The position numbers were made by a program, and so were the translations under genes. Below are positions 51,223-59,098 of a stretch of DNA of 64,000 nt, in pieces. Source of the stretch: Halogeometricum limi (GTDB taxonomy: Archaea > Halobacteriota > Halobacteria > Halobacteriales > Haloferacaceae); the NCBI RefSeq assembly GCF_900115785.1, contig NZ_FOYS01000001.1, forward strand, positions 664,153 to 728,152, in the 5' to 3' direction. The number at the start of each line of letters is the position of its first letter. Within the stretch, counting starts at the first letter, position 1. The notes below the pieces were generated by a model that had not been told where the DNA came from, made no database searches, and saw only the letters and a program-made list of their open reading frames with translations.

Positions 51223-53466
51223 TCACGCATCGTCTCTCTCCCGTTCGGCCATCTTCCGGCGGACGCGTTCGACCGTCGCCGCTTCGTCCGTCCGGAGGTC
51301 TGAGAGGAATCCGAACAGGGTGTCGAAGTTCGAGACGTCCTCGCGGACGAGATACTCGACGTAGCCCCGCTTTCGGAGGAACTCGGCTTCGACCGTCTCG
51401 ACGTCTCTATCGGTCGCCGACGCGAGGCGGTGGAACACGCGGTGCGAGAGACGGTGGTGCTCGTCGCCGAGTTGCGGATGGTCGTGTGCGACCGAGAACG
51501 ACCCGTCCGTCTCGCGCCACAGCACCGTGTTCCAGTAGAGCGTCTGTCCCCCCTTCTCGATGGACCCCTTCCGCGCCGTCGGCGGCAGGGCGTCGTAGCC
51601 CGCCTCGTCGACGAGTTCGACGACTTCGGCGACGTACCGCCGGCCGTCGACGCGGTGTGGGAACACCACAAGGTCGAGTTCGCGGAGGAGGTACGCGGGG
51701 AGGCCCTGTTCGACGACGCGGTTCACCAGCGTCTCCACGTCTTCGGCGTGGGTCGTCCCGATGACGCCGTGACCGGTGTTCAGCACTTCGGCGAACGTCT
51801 CGAACGACGCGGGCGTGTTCACCTCGGCGATGACCTCTACATCGGGGTTGAGGTAGTTCGCCTCGGTCATCAGGTCGGCCATCGAGACGCGCTTGAACTC
51901 GGACTCGTGGTCGCGCGTCGTCAACGAGATGCCCGTCTCGTGGGGGAGGCGGACCTCGCGGGAGCCTTCGTCGATGCTGACGGGGCGGTGGTCGTACGGG
52001 ATGAACGGCATGTGCGCGTTCATCAGTGTCGTCTTCCCCACGCCCGTCGGCCCGGAGAAGAGCACGACGCGGTGGTGTTCGTACAGCATCCAGAGCAGCG
52101 CGACCAACTCGACCGGGAGTGCGTCGAGGCGGACGAGGTCGGTCGGAGTCATCGGGTCCGCGGACTGCTTGCGGATGGAGACGTGCGGACCGCCCTCTGA
52201 GATGACGGGCAGGGCGACGGCGCACCGAATCGTCTCCTCGACGCCCTCGGGCCGGAGGTTCACCTTCGCCGAGGGGCGAGAGGCGTTCAGTTCGACGCCG
52301 TCGGCGGCGGCCAACTGCGTGACGACGTTGACGAAACTCGTCTCGTCTTCGAACGCGAGGTTCGTCGGGACGCGCACGCCGCCGACGGCGTGGCCGTCCG
52401 TCGCTCCCGCACGCGGGATGACCTTCACCCGTTCGCCGACGCGGTTCGCCTCCACGTCCTCGAGGTTCGGGTCGCGGATGGGGACCGTGAGGACGCCCTC
52501 GCCCACGTAGTCGCGGAGCACGTAGTACACCAGGTCGTCCAGTCGGTCCTCGGCGAACCGCCTGTCGACCGGCGGGAGCGTGAGGCCGTACTCCGCGAGG
52601 GCGGTTCGGACGCGGTACCGGGTCGCTTCGACCCACGCGCGAGTGTTTCTGGCCGTCAGGCGACGCGAGAGAAACTGCCGGGCGCGTTCGTGGACGAACG
52701 TCCGCCGGTCGTCGACGACTTCCCCGGCGTTCGCCTCCCAGATTCGCTCTTTGCACTCGGCGATGAGTTCGTCGTCGCCCGGGAGGAGGTCGGGTTCGAG
52801 GACGGCGTACTTCGTCGTGAAGCGGTCGTCGCCGAGCAAGTGGTCGCGGTGCAGGACCACGTCGACGTCGAACCCGCAGAACGACACGGTGTAGTGACGG
52901 AGGCGTTCGCCCGCCACGCGGTCTGCGAACTGGGCGTCGGTCCGGTACGTTGTCGTCGCGGGCGCGTAGTTCTCCGTGTGGACGACGAGCGTTCCGGTTT
53001 CGTCTCCGTCGTCTCCGCTCACGTCGACCACGTCGATTCGGTCGTCGAGCGCCAACGGTGTCACCTCGCCGAGCAGGCGCAACTCGCAGAGCGCGTAGTA
53101 CTCGATGCGCCGCCGCGCCGACGGCGACACGTCCAACAGGCGGTCGAACACTCGGCGGTACTTCGGCGGGACGCCCTCTGCGGCCCGTTCCGCGGTCCCT
53201 TCTCTCGTCAGTGGCCGCCGGCGGTTCACCGCCGAGAAGTGCGCTTCGACCGCCGCGAGCGCCGACTCCGATTCGGGTCCGAGGCCGGGTTCGCGGACGT
53301 CGTACCGGAACCCGACGCCGTCGTCGTCGCGGACGGTGGCGACGACGCCCGGGACGATTTCGTACTGCGCACGAACGTCAGGGGCGTACCACGCGTCTCC
53401 GTCGTCCGGCGGGAGTGGCGGCGGAACCGCCGTCGACTTCCCGGCTCCCGGCGTCGTCCTACTCAT
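51223..53466 (-). CDS. pilB: Type IV pilus assembly ATPase PilB-like
   Basis: A 747-residue GspE/PilB-type ATPase. The N-terminal 250 residues are helical. The core has VLFSGPTGVGKTTLMNAHMP (Walker A), EGSREVRLP and VIAEVNTPASFETFAEVLNT (Walker B/Asp box), GHGVIGTTHAEDVETLVNRV and DLVVFPHRVDGRRYV. A C-terminal tail ending in charged coil (RRKMAERERDDA) is unusual. It powers assembly of the pilus-like filament with PilC. A TATA-like box (atttataaa, reverse strand near 53522-53531) lies about 60 bp before the ATG. Confidence 0.93.
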   Translation of the reverse strand: MSRTTPGAGKSTAVPPPLPPDDGDAWYAPDVRAQYEIVPGVVATVRDDDGVGFRYDVREPGLGPESESALAAVEAHFSAVNRRRPLTREGTAERAAEGVPPKYRRVFDRLLDVSPSARRRIEYYALCELRLLGEVTPLALDDRIDVVDVSGDDGDETGTLVVHTENYAPATTTYRTDAQFADRVAGERLRHYTVSFCGFDVDVVLHRDHLLGDDRFTTKYAVLEPDLLPGDDELIAECKERIWEANAGEVVDDRRTFVHERARQFLSRRLTARNTRAWVEATRYRVRTALAEYGLTLPPVDRRFAEDRLDDLVYYVLRDYVGEGVLTVPIRDPNLEDVEANRVGERVKVIPRAGATDGHAVGGVRVPTNLAFEDETSFVNVVTQLAAADGVELNASRPSAKVNLRPEGVEETIRCAVALPVISEGGPHVSIRKQSADPMTPTDLVRLDALPVELVALLWMLYEHHRVVLFSGPTGVGKTTLMNAHMPFIPYDHRPVSIDEGSREVRLPHETGISLTTRDHESEFKRVSMADLMTEANYLNPDVEVIAEVNTPASFETFAEVLNTGHGVIGTTHAEDVETLVNRVVEQGLPAYLLRELDLVVFPHRVDGRRYVAEVVELVDEAGYDALPPTARKGSIEKGGQTLYWNTVLWRETDGSFSVAHDHPQLGDEHHRLSHRVFHRLASATDRDVETVEAEFLRKRGYVEYLVREDVSNFDTLFGFLSDLRTDEAATVERVRRKMAERERDDA

Positions 53467-53793
53467 CGGTATCCACCGACGACACGTCACACGACATTGC
53501 GCGTGAGTTGCCCCGTTTTGTTTTATAAATATTGAGAATCAAGATACGCGATAGATTCTCTCGGAGCGTGTCGCTGTCTGCCGGTTTCGAGGCCCGTAAC
53601 GGTCTGATTCCCGCTCGTAGTCTCCGAACAAAAATACTTCAGCTGAAACGTCCAGAACGGCTGACCCGAAGAGTATCGAAGTCGATAACCGGGCGACGGC
53701 GCTCGGATACAGGTCGAACGCATCTCAAAATTCAGTGCGAGGCACGGTCACACCCGACGTTTCATTGCCCTCGTTACCGAACGACGCACACTG
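53467..53793. promoter_or_regulatory. Intergenic region between pilB and E1 alpha
   Basis: This 327-bp gap contains no convincing gene. Near 53522-53531 the reverse strand has a strong AT-rich box (tttataaat) that would serve pilB. On the forward strand the AT-rich aaaaatacttcagctga near 53630 is the only promoter-like stretch before the E1 alpha gene, and it is about 150 bp upstream, so that promoter is uncertain. Confidence 0.4.
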
Positions 53794-54912
53794 ATGGCTT
53801 CGACAGAGAGCGTGCTATCGCGGGAACCCGACGACCGACTACGAGTGCTCGACCCCGACGGCACCGTCGTCGAACCAGACCTCCTCCCGAACCTCGACGA
53901 CGAGACGTTCGTGTCGATGTACCGCGACATGCGCTTCTGTCGGCGGTTCGACGAGCGGATGATTAGCCTCCAGCGACAGGGTCGGATGGGCACCTACTCG
54001 TCGCTCGCCGGGCAGGAAGGCTCGCAGATCGGGTCGATGTACGCGCTCTCGGACGAAGACGTCGTCTCCTACCAGTATCGCGAACACGGTGCCGTCGTCG
54101 CGCGCGAGTTCGCCTGGGAGTACCTCCGTTACTGGGCGGGCCACGAGGAGGGACAGGAGGCGCTCGCGGACCGGAACATCTTCCCGCTCAACATCACCAT
54201 CGGCGACCATCTCCCGCACGTCGTCGGGATGGCGATGGCGACGAAACTCCGAGACGACTCGCGGGTCGTCGTGGCGCACTTCGGCGACGGGGCGACGTCG
54301 GAGGGCGACTTCCACGAGGCGCTCAACTTCGCCGGCGTGTACGACGTGCCGGCGCTGTTCGTCTGCAACAACAACCAGTGGGCGATTTCGACGCCGCGAG
54401 ACCGGCAGACGGCGTCCGCGACCATCGCGCAGAAGGCGGTGGCCTACGGGTTCGACGGGGTGCAAGTGGACGGGATGGACCCGCTGGCGACGTACGTCGT
54501 GACGGAGGCGGCCCGAGAGCGCGCACACGACAGCGACGGCGACGACCCCCGTCCGACGCTCATCGAGGCGGTCCAGTACCGGTACGGCGCGCACACGACG
54601 GCCGACGACCCGTCGGCGTACCGCGACGAAGCGGAGGTCGACGAGTGGCGCGAGCAGGACCCCATCGACCGGTTCGAGGCGTTCCTCCGCGAGACGGGGC
54701 GACTCGACGACGACCGAGTGCAGGAAATTGACGCCGAGATTACGGAGACGCTCTCGGACGCGGTCGAGCGGATGGAGGCGGCCGAGGCGGACCCCGATTC
54801 GATGTTCGAGTACGCGTTCGCGACGCAGACGCCGGAGATTCGACGCCAGCACGAGCGGTTCGCCGCGTTGCGCGAGAGACGCGGCGACGACTCGTTCCTC
54901 AGAGACGAGTAG
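53794..54912 (+). CDS. 2-oxoacid dehydrogenase E1 alpha subunit
   Basis: A 372-residue thiamine-diphosphate enzyme subunit. FCRRFDERMISLQRQGRMGT, YREHGAVVAREF, FGDGATSEGDFHEALNFAGV (the TPP/Mg motif GDGxxSEG...N) and VCNNNQWAIST are PdhA/BkdA signatures. HTTADDPSAYR matches the phosphorylation-loop region. It forms an alpha2beta2 E1 with a separate beta subunit. No beta, E2 or E3 gene is nearby, which makes this a stand-alone copy. Pyruvate or branched-chain specificity cannot be told. Confidence 0.92.
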   Translation: MASTESVLSREPDDRLRVLDPDGTVVEPDLLPNLDDETFVSMYRDMRFCRRFDERMISLQRQGRMGTYSSLAGQEGSQIGSMYALSDEDVVSYQYREHGAVVAREFAWEYLRYWAGHEEGQEALADRNIFPLNITIGDHLPHVVGMAMATKLRDDSRVVVAHFGDGATSEGDFHEALNFAGVYDVPALFVCNNNQWAISTPRDRQTASATIAQKAVAYGFDGVQVDGMDPLATYVVTEAARERAHDSDGDDPRPTLIEAVQYRYGAHTTADDPSAYRDEAEVDEWREQDPIDRFEAFLRETGRLDDDRVQEIDAEITETLSDAVERMEAAEADPDSMFEYAFATQTPEIRRQHERFAALRERRGDDSFLRDE

Positions 54913-54940
54913 CGCGCCGTCGTGTCGCGGACGAGCGCGG

Positions 54941-55345
54941 CTACACTTCGCGCTCGATGTAAGCGCCGAGGACGCCGCCGAGGGTGCTCAGTGCGACCGA
55001 GTAGAACGTGATCACGAGAACGACTGCCACGACCCCGACCAAGAGACCGACGGCACCGCCTTCGGGTACGATGACGAAGAGCGCGAGCGCGACTCCCGCC
55101 AGAAGAGTGAACGGGATGGCCGCTAACACTCCCGAGACCGCTCCGATTCGTGCACCTGACCGGGTGTCACCGCCCTCGAGATAGCCGGCGACCCCGCCTC
55201 CGAGCAGTGGTGAGAAAGGGACGAACCCGAGGACGACGGCGACCGCCGCGCCGATGAGCGCGTTGAACAGCGTGTTCGGTGCCCGTTCGCTACCGTCCTC
55301 TGTGGCGGACACCGACGGGTCGCCGGTACCGATATCTGATGACAT
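54941..55345 (-). CDS. DUF5518-like membrane protein
   Basis: A 134-residue protein with an acidic N-terminus and four hydrophobic segments: ALIGAAVAVVLGFVPFSPLL, IGAVSGVLAAIPFTLLAG, VGLLVGVVAVVLVITFYSVA and STLGGVLGAYI. Gly-rich SPLLGGGVAGYLEGGD is typical of the DUF5518 family, common in haloarchaea and of unknown role. A reverse-strand cttatacg (55369-55376) lies about 27 bp before the ATG. Confidence 0.85.
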   Translation of the reverse strand: MSSDIGTGDPSVSATEDGSERAPNTLFNALIGAAVAVVLGFVPFSPLLGGGVAGYLEGGDTRSGARIGAVSGVLAAIPFTLLAGVALALFVIVPEGGAVGLLVGVVAVVLVITFYSVALSTLGGVLGAYIEREV

Positions 55346-55683
55346 CGGCCGCAGCTTCTCTCGCCGTTCGTATAAGACCAGTGCCGCTATCTCCCCGTAG
55401 TACTCCGAAGAGTGGCTCAGATTCGTTCCTGCCCGCCGACTGCTCGTAAAGCCAGTTTGTCCGACTCTCGCCCGCGCGAGGCGTCCCTCTCGTCCAGTCG
55501 GGGCGACGTCGTGGGGACCTCAGTAGATACTCCGACGGGTTCGGAGGAGGCCGTTCTTCGGGTTCGGCTGGACGGGGAGATGGACGGAGCCGACAGCGTG
55601 CAGTCGGCCGCCGTCTCTGACTCGGAACTGTAACAGACCTGAATTTATAACGCCGGCCGCACACCAACCGGGCACAGAGTATC
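55346..55683. promoter_or_regulatory. Divergent promoter region of DUF5518 and antiporter genes
   Basis: This 338-bp gap carries a TATA-like cttatacg on the reverse strand at 55369-55376 and atttataa on the forward strand at 55643-55650, about 37 bp before the antiporter ATG. A 73-codon frame at 55412-55633 has no family likeness and low composition bias, so it is not called a gene. Confidence 0.5.
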
Positions 55684-56658
55684 ATGGTAAGCAGTGGAAC
55701 CGCCGTCCAACTCGGTGTTCTCGTCGCGACAGTCGCGGGACTGTGGGTCGGTGCTCGTCTCCTCGTCGACAGCGTGGTTCGGTTGGCCCGTCGACTGGGC
55801 CTCTCGGAACTCACTATCGGCCTCACCATCGTCGCCGCCGGCACTTCCACGCCGGAACTGGTCGTCACCACCGACGCGGCACTGGCGGGATTGGGGGCGA
55901 TCGCGGTCGGTAACGTCGTCGGGTCGAACATCTACAACCTCGCGTTCATCCTCGGCGTCGTCTCGCTGGTTCGCGTTATCCCGATCGAACGGTCGTTGGT
56001 CCACCGCGACGGTGTCGTCTTAGTTGCGAGTACGCTCGTCGGGGCGGCAGTGATGCTCGATCTGACGATTTCTCGGGTCGAAGGTGCCGTCCTCGTCGTC
56101 CTGTTCGTCGCCTACACCGGGTATCTGCTCCGAACCGGTGCCGGTCCCGACGATTCGGCTCCCGACACGCCGGGCATCTCGACGCAGTTGACCGAACGGG
56201 TGACGTTCCGCGGTCGCGACGCGGTACTGCTGGTCGTCGGCCTCGTCGTCGTCCTCGTCAGCGGCGACCTGATGGTCGGGGCGGCCTCGACGCTGGCGCG
56301 GGCGGCCGGGATTTCGGACTCCGTCATCGGCGCGACCATCGTCGCGGCGGGCACCTCAACGCCGGAGTTCGCCGTCTCGCTGGTGGCGATGCGGCAGGGA
56401 CGAATCGGCGTCTCCGTCGGCAACGTCGTCGGAAGTAACGTGTTCAACATGCTCGGCATCTTGGGCATTGCGTCCGTCGTTCGGCCGCTCTCGTTCGGTG
56501 CCGTCGCCCTGGAGAGCGTCGCGTGGCTGACCGTCATCGTGGTGGTGATGGTCGCGGCGCTGTGGACGGGTCGGAAGCTCTCGCGACCGGAAGGAGCCCT
56601 GTTCGCCGCCTCGGAAGTCGGGCGGTGGGTGCTGGGGCTGTTGGGGCTACTCGGCTGA
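55684..56658 (+). CDS. CaCA-family cation antiporter (YrbG-like)
   Basis: A 324-residue membrane protein with the duplicated alpha-repeat of the family. The first half holds AAGTSTPELVVTTDAALAG and AVGNVVGSNIYNLAFILGVV; the second AAGTSTPEFAVSLVAMRQGR and VGNVVGSNVFNMLGILGIA. The acidic residue in each GTSTPE and the GSNxxN motif bind Na+/Ca2+. About ten membrane helices. It should expel calcium, or another cation, in exchange for sodium, fitting a high-salt life. Confidence 0.93.
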   Translation: MVSSGTAVQLGVLVATVAGLWVGARLLVDSVVRLARRLGLSELTIGLTIVAAGTSTPELVVTTDAALAGLGAIAVGNVVGSNIYNLAFILGVVSLVRVIPIERSLVHRDGVVLVASTLVGAAVMLDLTISRVEGAVLVVLFVAYTGYLLRTGAGPDDSAPDTPGISTQLTERVTFRGRDAVLLVVGLVVVLVSGDLMVGAASTLARAAGISDSVIGATIVAAGTSTPEFAVSLVAMRQGRIGVSVGNVVGSNVFNMLGILGIASVVRPLSFGAVALESVAWLTVIVVVMVAALWTGRKLSRPEGALFAASEVGRWVLGLLGLLG

Positions 56659-56720
56659 GGAGGTTCGACCGCGACGAGCGGCCGGGTGGAAGGCCGTCGA
56701 ACAGTCCGGAGCGCCGACCG

Positions 56721-57281
56721 TCACTTCGGGACGCAGACGGTACCGTTGACCCTCGCGGTGAACGTCTGGTCCGCCGCGGCGTCTCCGTAGAAGAACAGGA
56801 CTCCGCGCGCGTCCTCCCACCGTCCGGTTCCGCCGACCACACGTCCTCGGCTGGTGAACTCGCCGTCCGTCGTCAGGTCGGCGTCGAAGATACCCACGTC
56901 TTCGAGGGTCAACGTCCCCCGCTTCGTGGTTATCTCGAACGTCCCCGTGTAGGAGAGCGTCGTCGGCGGTACCGGACTCCCGGTCAGCCCGGCCGACGGC
57001 GCAAGCTGCGCTATCGAGAGCGCCGTCGAACCGTTGAACGGTCCCGCGCCGGTCAGCGTCCCCTCCGTCTCTATCCCCGACGGGAGTATCCGTCCCTCGA
57101 TTCGACCGTCGGTGACGCTGAAACACCGTTCGTCCGGGGCGGCGTGAGCCGACGAACTGGCCGCGATTCCCAGCGCGCCGAGGCCGAAGAGGCCCAACGC
57201 GACTCGTCGCGACACTCCGTCGGCGTGGTCAACAGCGTCTCCGCGCGGTTCCGACCCTTCGTCTGGTACCCGTGTGCTCAT
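56721..57281 (-). CDS. Tat-exported allene-oxide-cyclase/dirigent-like barrel protein
   Basis: A 186-residue protein with a Tat signal (SRRVALGLFGLGALGIAAS, cleavage after AHA). The mature domain reads like a dirigent/allene oxide cyclase barrel: SYTGTFEITTKRGTLTLEDV, EFTSRGRVVGGTGRWEDARG and FTARVNGTV. Ligand or enzyme activity is unknown; the barrel fold is inferred from pattern. A good ribosome binding site (ggagga) lies 8 bases before the ATG, and a TATA-like ctttatcg near 57320 precedes it. Confidence 0.8.
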   Translation of the reverse strand: MSTRVPDEGSEPRGDAVDHADGVSRRVALGLFGLGALGIAASSSAHAAPDERCFSVTDGRIEGRILPSGIETEGTLTGAGPFNGSTALSIAQLAPSAGLTGSPVPPTTLSYTGTFEITTKRGTLTLEDVGIFDADLTTDGEFTSRGRVVGGTGRWEDARGVLFFYGDAAADQTFTARVNGTVCVPK

Positions 57282-57377
57282 CGGTGTTCCTCCGAGAACT
57301 ATACCGCTCGTGATACGATAAAGTAGCACGTCCCTGACACGCCGGGGTCGACCGCCGGTCGACGTCCGAGACTCTGC

Positions 57378-57989
57378 TCACCGCGCCCGCGCCACCACCG
57401 CGTAGAACGGGTCCGTCTGCGGTCGGTCGCGGACGACGCGGACCGACTCGAACGCGCCCGTCGACGCGACGTACTCGGTCACCAATTCGGCGCGCTCGTC
57501 CATCGACGCCGCGCGCCACGCGCGAACCGCCTTCGTCGGAAACATCCGGTTCGTGAAACTGACCACGAGGACGCCGTCGTCCGCGAGGACGCGGGCGAAC
57601 TCGCGGAACACCGCCGCGGGGTACTGGAGGTACTGGACCGACAGCGCACAGAGGACGGCGTCGAACGAGCCGTCCGAGAGGGGGAGCGACTGGTTCACGT
57701 TGAGGTCCTGGACGAACCACTCGTCCAGTCGGTCGTTGCGGTCGAGTTCGTCGGCGTTCAGTCCATGCCCGACGACGCCGTCGAACGCGGTGTCGGGAAG
57801 GTGCGACACCCAACTGCTCATCGCGTCGAACACGCGGTCGCCGGGTGATAGCTCCGACTCGTACAACGTCCTCAGACGGTCGAGGAATCCCTCGTCGGCG
57901 TGGGTGACGAACCGCGGCGAGTCGTAGAACGTCTCGTCCGGACGGCTGTCGAACTTCCGCCGGTCGAACTCCGAGAGTGGTTCCTCCAT
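57378..57989 (-). CDS. Methyltransferase-like protein
   Basis: A 203-residue class I methyltransferase-fold protein. VFDAMSSWVSHLP stands where motif I should be and lacks the glycine-rich loop. LPLSDGSFDAVLCALSVQYL is a clear motif IV, and FREFARVLADDGVLVVSFTN completes the SAM fold. The weak motif I may lower cofactor binding or give another function. ATG 57989 lies 10 bp downstream of a repeated element on this strand. Confidence 0.85.
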   Translation of the reverse strand: MEEPLSEFDRRKFDSRPDETFYDSPRFVTHADEGFLDRLRTLYESELSPGDRVFDAMSSWVSHLPDTAFDGVVGHGLNADELDRNDRLDEWFVQDLNVNQSLPLSDGSFDAVLCALSVQYLQYPAAVFREFARVLADDGVLVVSFTNRMFPTKAVRAWRAASMDERAELVTEYVASTGAFESVRVVRDRPQTDPFYAVVARAR

Positions 57990-57998
57990 CGGTCCAGT

Positions 57999-58117
57999 AG
58001 TTGAGACTGCGGTTCTCAATGCATACGATAGGCTGGTCTGACTGTGACCCTCCGACTAAGGCGTGAATCAGCGTTCTGCGGTATGAATAGTTGAGACCGT
58101 GGTTCTCAATGCATACG
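57999..58117. repeat. Pair of 29-bp direct repeats with inner palindrome
   Basis: Two 29-bp copies, 57999-58027 and 58089-58117, differ at two bases and are spaced 90 bp start to start. Each carries the inverted repeat TTGAGA-N7-TCTCAA followed by tgcatacg. The first copy sits about 10 bp before the methyltransferase gene start on the reverse strand. Spacing and palindromes suggest paired operator sites. Confidence 0.6.
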
Positions 58118-58181
58118 CTCGGCTCGGTCTGCACCCATGTCTTATCCGGTGAGCCATCACATCCGAAACGGCGGAGAGTGG

Positions 58182-58592
58182 CTACTCGGTGAGCCGTTCG
58201 TAGAACGTGCGTGGCTCGACAATCGGGATACCTCTGAAAGAATCGAGATCTAAGAGATGCTTGTCTCCAGAGACAATGTAGTCGACATCACCCGCGATGG
58301 CCGCTTCCAGAAACTTGTCGTCGTCAGGATCGTCCTCGACTGCACGAACTTCCTCCTCGGGATCGACAAACTCGGCGAAATAGCGAATCGTCTCAACCTC
58401 CTTCTGAACCTCGTTCTCTTCTAAATGAAACCGCTCGGGATACTTGAGAAGCGTTCTCCGAAACTCGGTGAGCGTCTCGACGGAGACGACGATTTCGTAC
58501 TCGCCCTCGAATCCCTTGACAACGATCTCGTGCGGAACGCCGGTCGAGAGAACGCTCGAAATGAGAACGTTCGTATCGAGTACGGCCCTCAT
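58182..58592 (-). CDS. vapC: PIN-domain toxin (VapC-like)
   Basis: A 136-residue PIN domain: VLDTNVLISSVLSTGVPHEI (first acidic residue), ETLTEFRRTLLKYPERF (Glu), and DDPDDDKFLEAAIAGDVDYI with SGDKHLLDL (the remaining Asp residues). The set is complete, so RNase activity is likely. It starts four bases inside the end of the AbrB-type gene, the usual toxin-after-antitoxin order. Confidence 0.92.
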   Translation of the reverse strand: MRAVLDTNVLISSVLSTGVPHEIVVKGFEGEYEIVVSVETLTEFRRTLLKYPERFHLEENEVQKEVETIRYFAEFVDPEEEVRAVEDDPDDDKFLEAAIAGDVDYIVSGDKHLLDLDSFRGIPIVEPRTFYERLTE

Positions 58593-58849
58593 TCCTCGGC
58601 ACGAGCGTCGTGGACTAGCTGATCGATCTCGCCGATCGAGAGGTCGAGTTCATCTGACCTCTCTTCGACACGCTGCTGGAACTCCTGTACGGAGGGGAGT
58701 TCAAGCTTCTTCAGGACGAGGCCGTACTCTGTAGGGACGACCATTAGTTTCGTGCCCTTTTCGAGGCCGAACTGTTTGCGGAGGCGACTCGGAATCGTGA
58801 TCTGTCCTTTCGAGGTAACCGTGGTCACCTCGGGTTCGTCCGTGCTCAT
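58589..58849 (-). CDS. vapB: AbrB-family antitoxin (VapB-like)
   Basis: An 86-residue protein. TTVTSKGQITIPSRLRKQFG then EKGTKLMVVPTEYG is the swapped-hairpin AbrB DNA-binding domain, and the C-terminal SVQEFQQRVEERSDELDLS is a likely toxin-binding helix. ATG 58849 is preferred because the upstream extension is not family-like. It should bind its own promoter and neutralise the PIN toxin encoded after it. Confidence 0.92.
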   Translation of the reverse strand: MSTDEPEVTTVTSKGQITIPSRLRKQFGLEKGTKLMVVPTEYGLVLKKLELPSVQEFQQRVEERSDELDLSIGEIDQLVHDARAEE

Positions 58850-58860
58850 TGGTGTTCTAC

Positions 58861-58875
58861 GTAAGAATTCCTTAC
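58861..58875 (-). promoter_or_regulatory. Inverted repeat before vapB
   Basis: gtaagaattccttac is an inverted repeat (gtaag / cttac around aattc) lying 12 bp before the antitoxin ATG. This is a natural place for an AbrB autoregulatory operator. Confidence 0.45.
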
Positions 58876-59098
58876 ACAGTCTCTTCAATCCTCTGGTCAT
58901 TGGGGATGAAAATGACGAGCATACAGGAGGAAATATCCCGTCTTGAAACCCCACACAGTAGCTAAAACCACGGCTTTCGATACATCAATCTGCTTGGAAA
59001 CTGCTGTAACGTCGGTTCTTGACTCGAAGTACTCTATTCTGAAAACCACAAAATTCTCCGGTAGTTATATTATAGGAAATACTGAATTTTTTTTTTGG

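Noticed and set aside
53523..53723. 66-codon reverse frame between pilB and E1 alpha
   Set aside because: No family likeness, and it covers the probable pilB promoter.
55412..55633. 73-codon frame in the DUF5518-antiporter gap
   Set aside because: No conserved motif, and it lies in a region better explained as two promoters.
57999..58117. CRISPR array
   Set aside because: Only two copies, palindromic, with no third repeat and no cas gene nearby.
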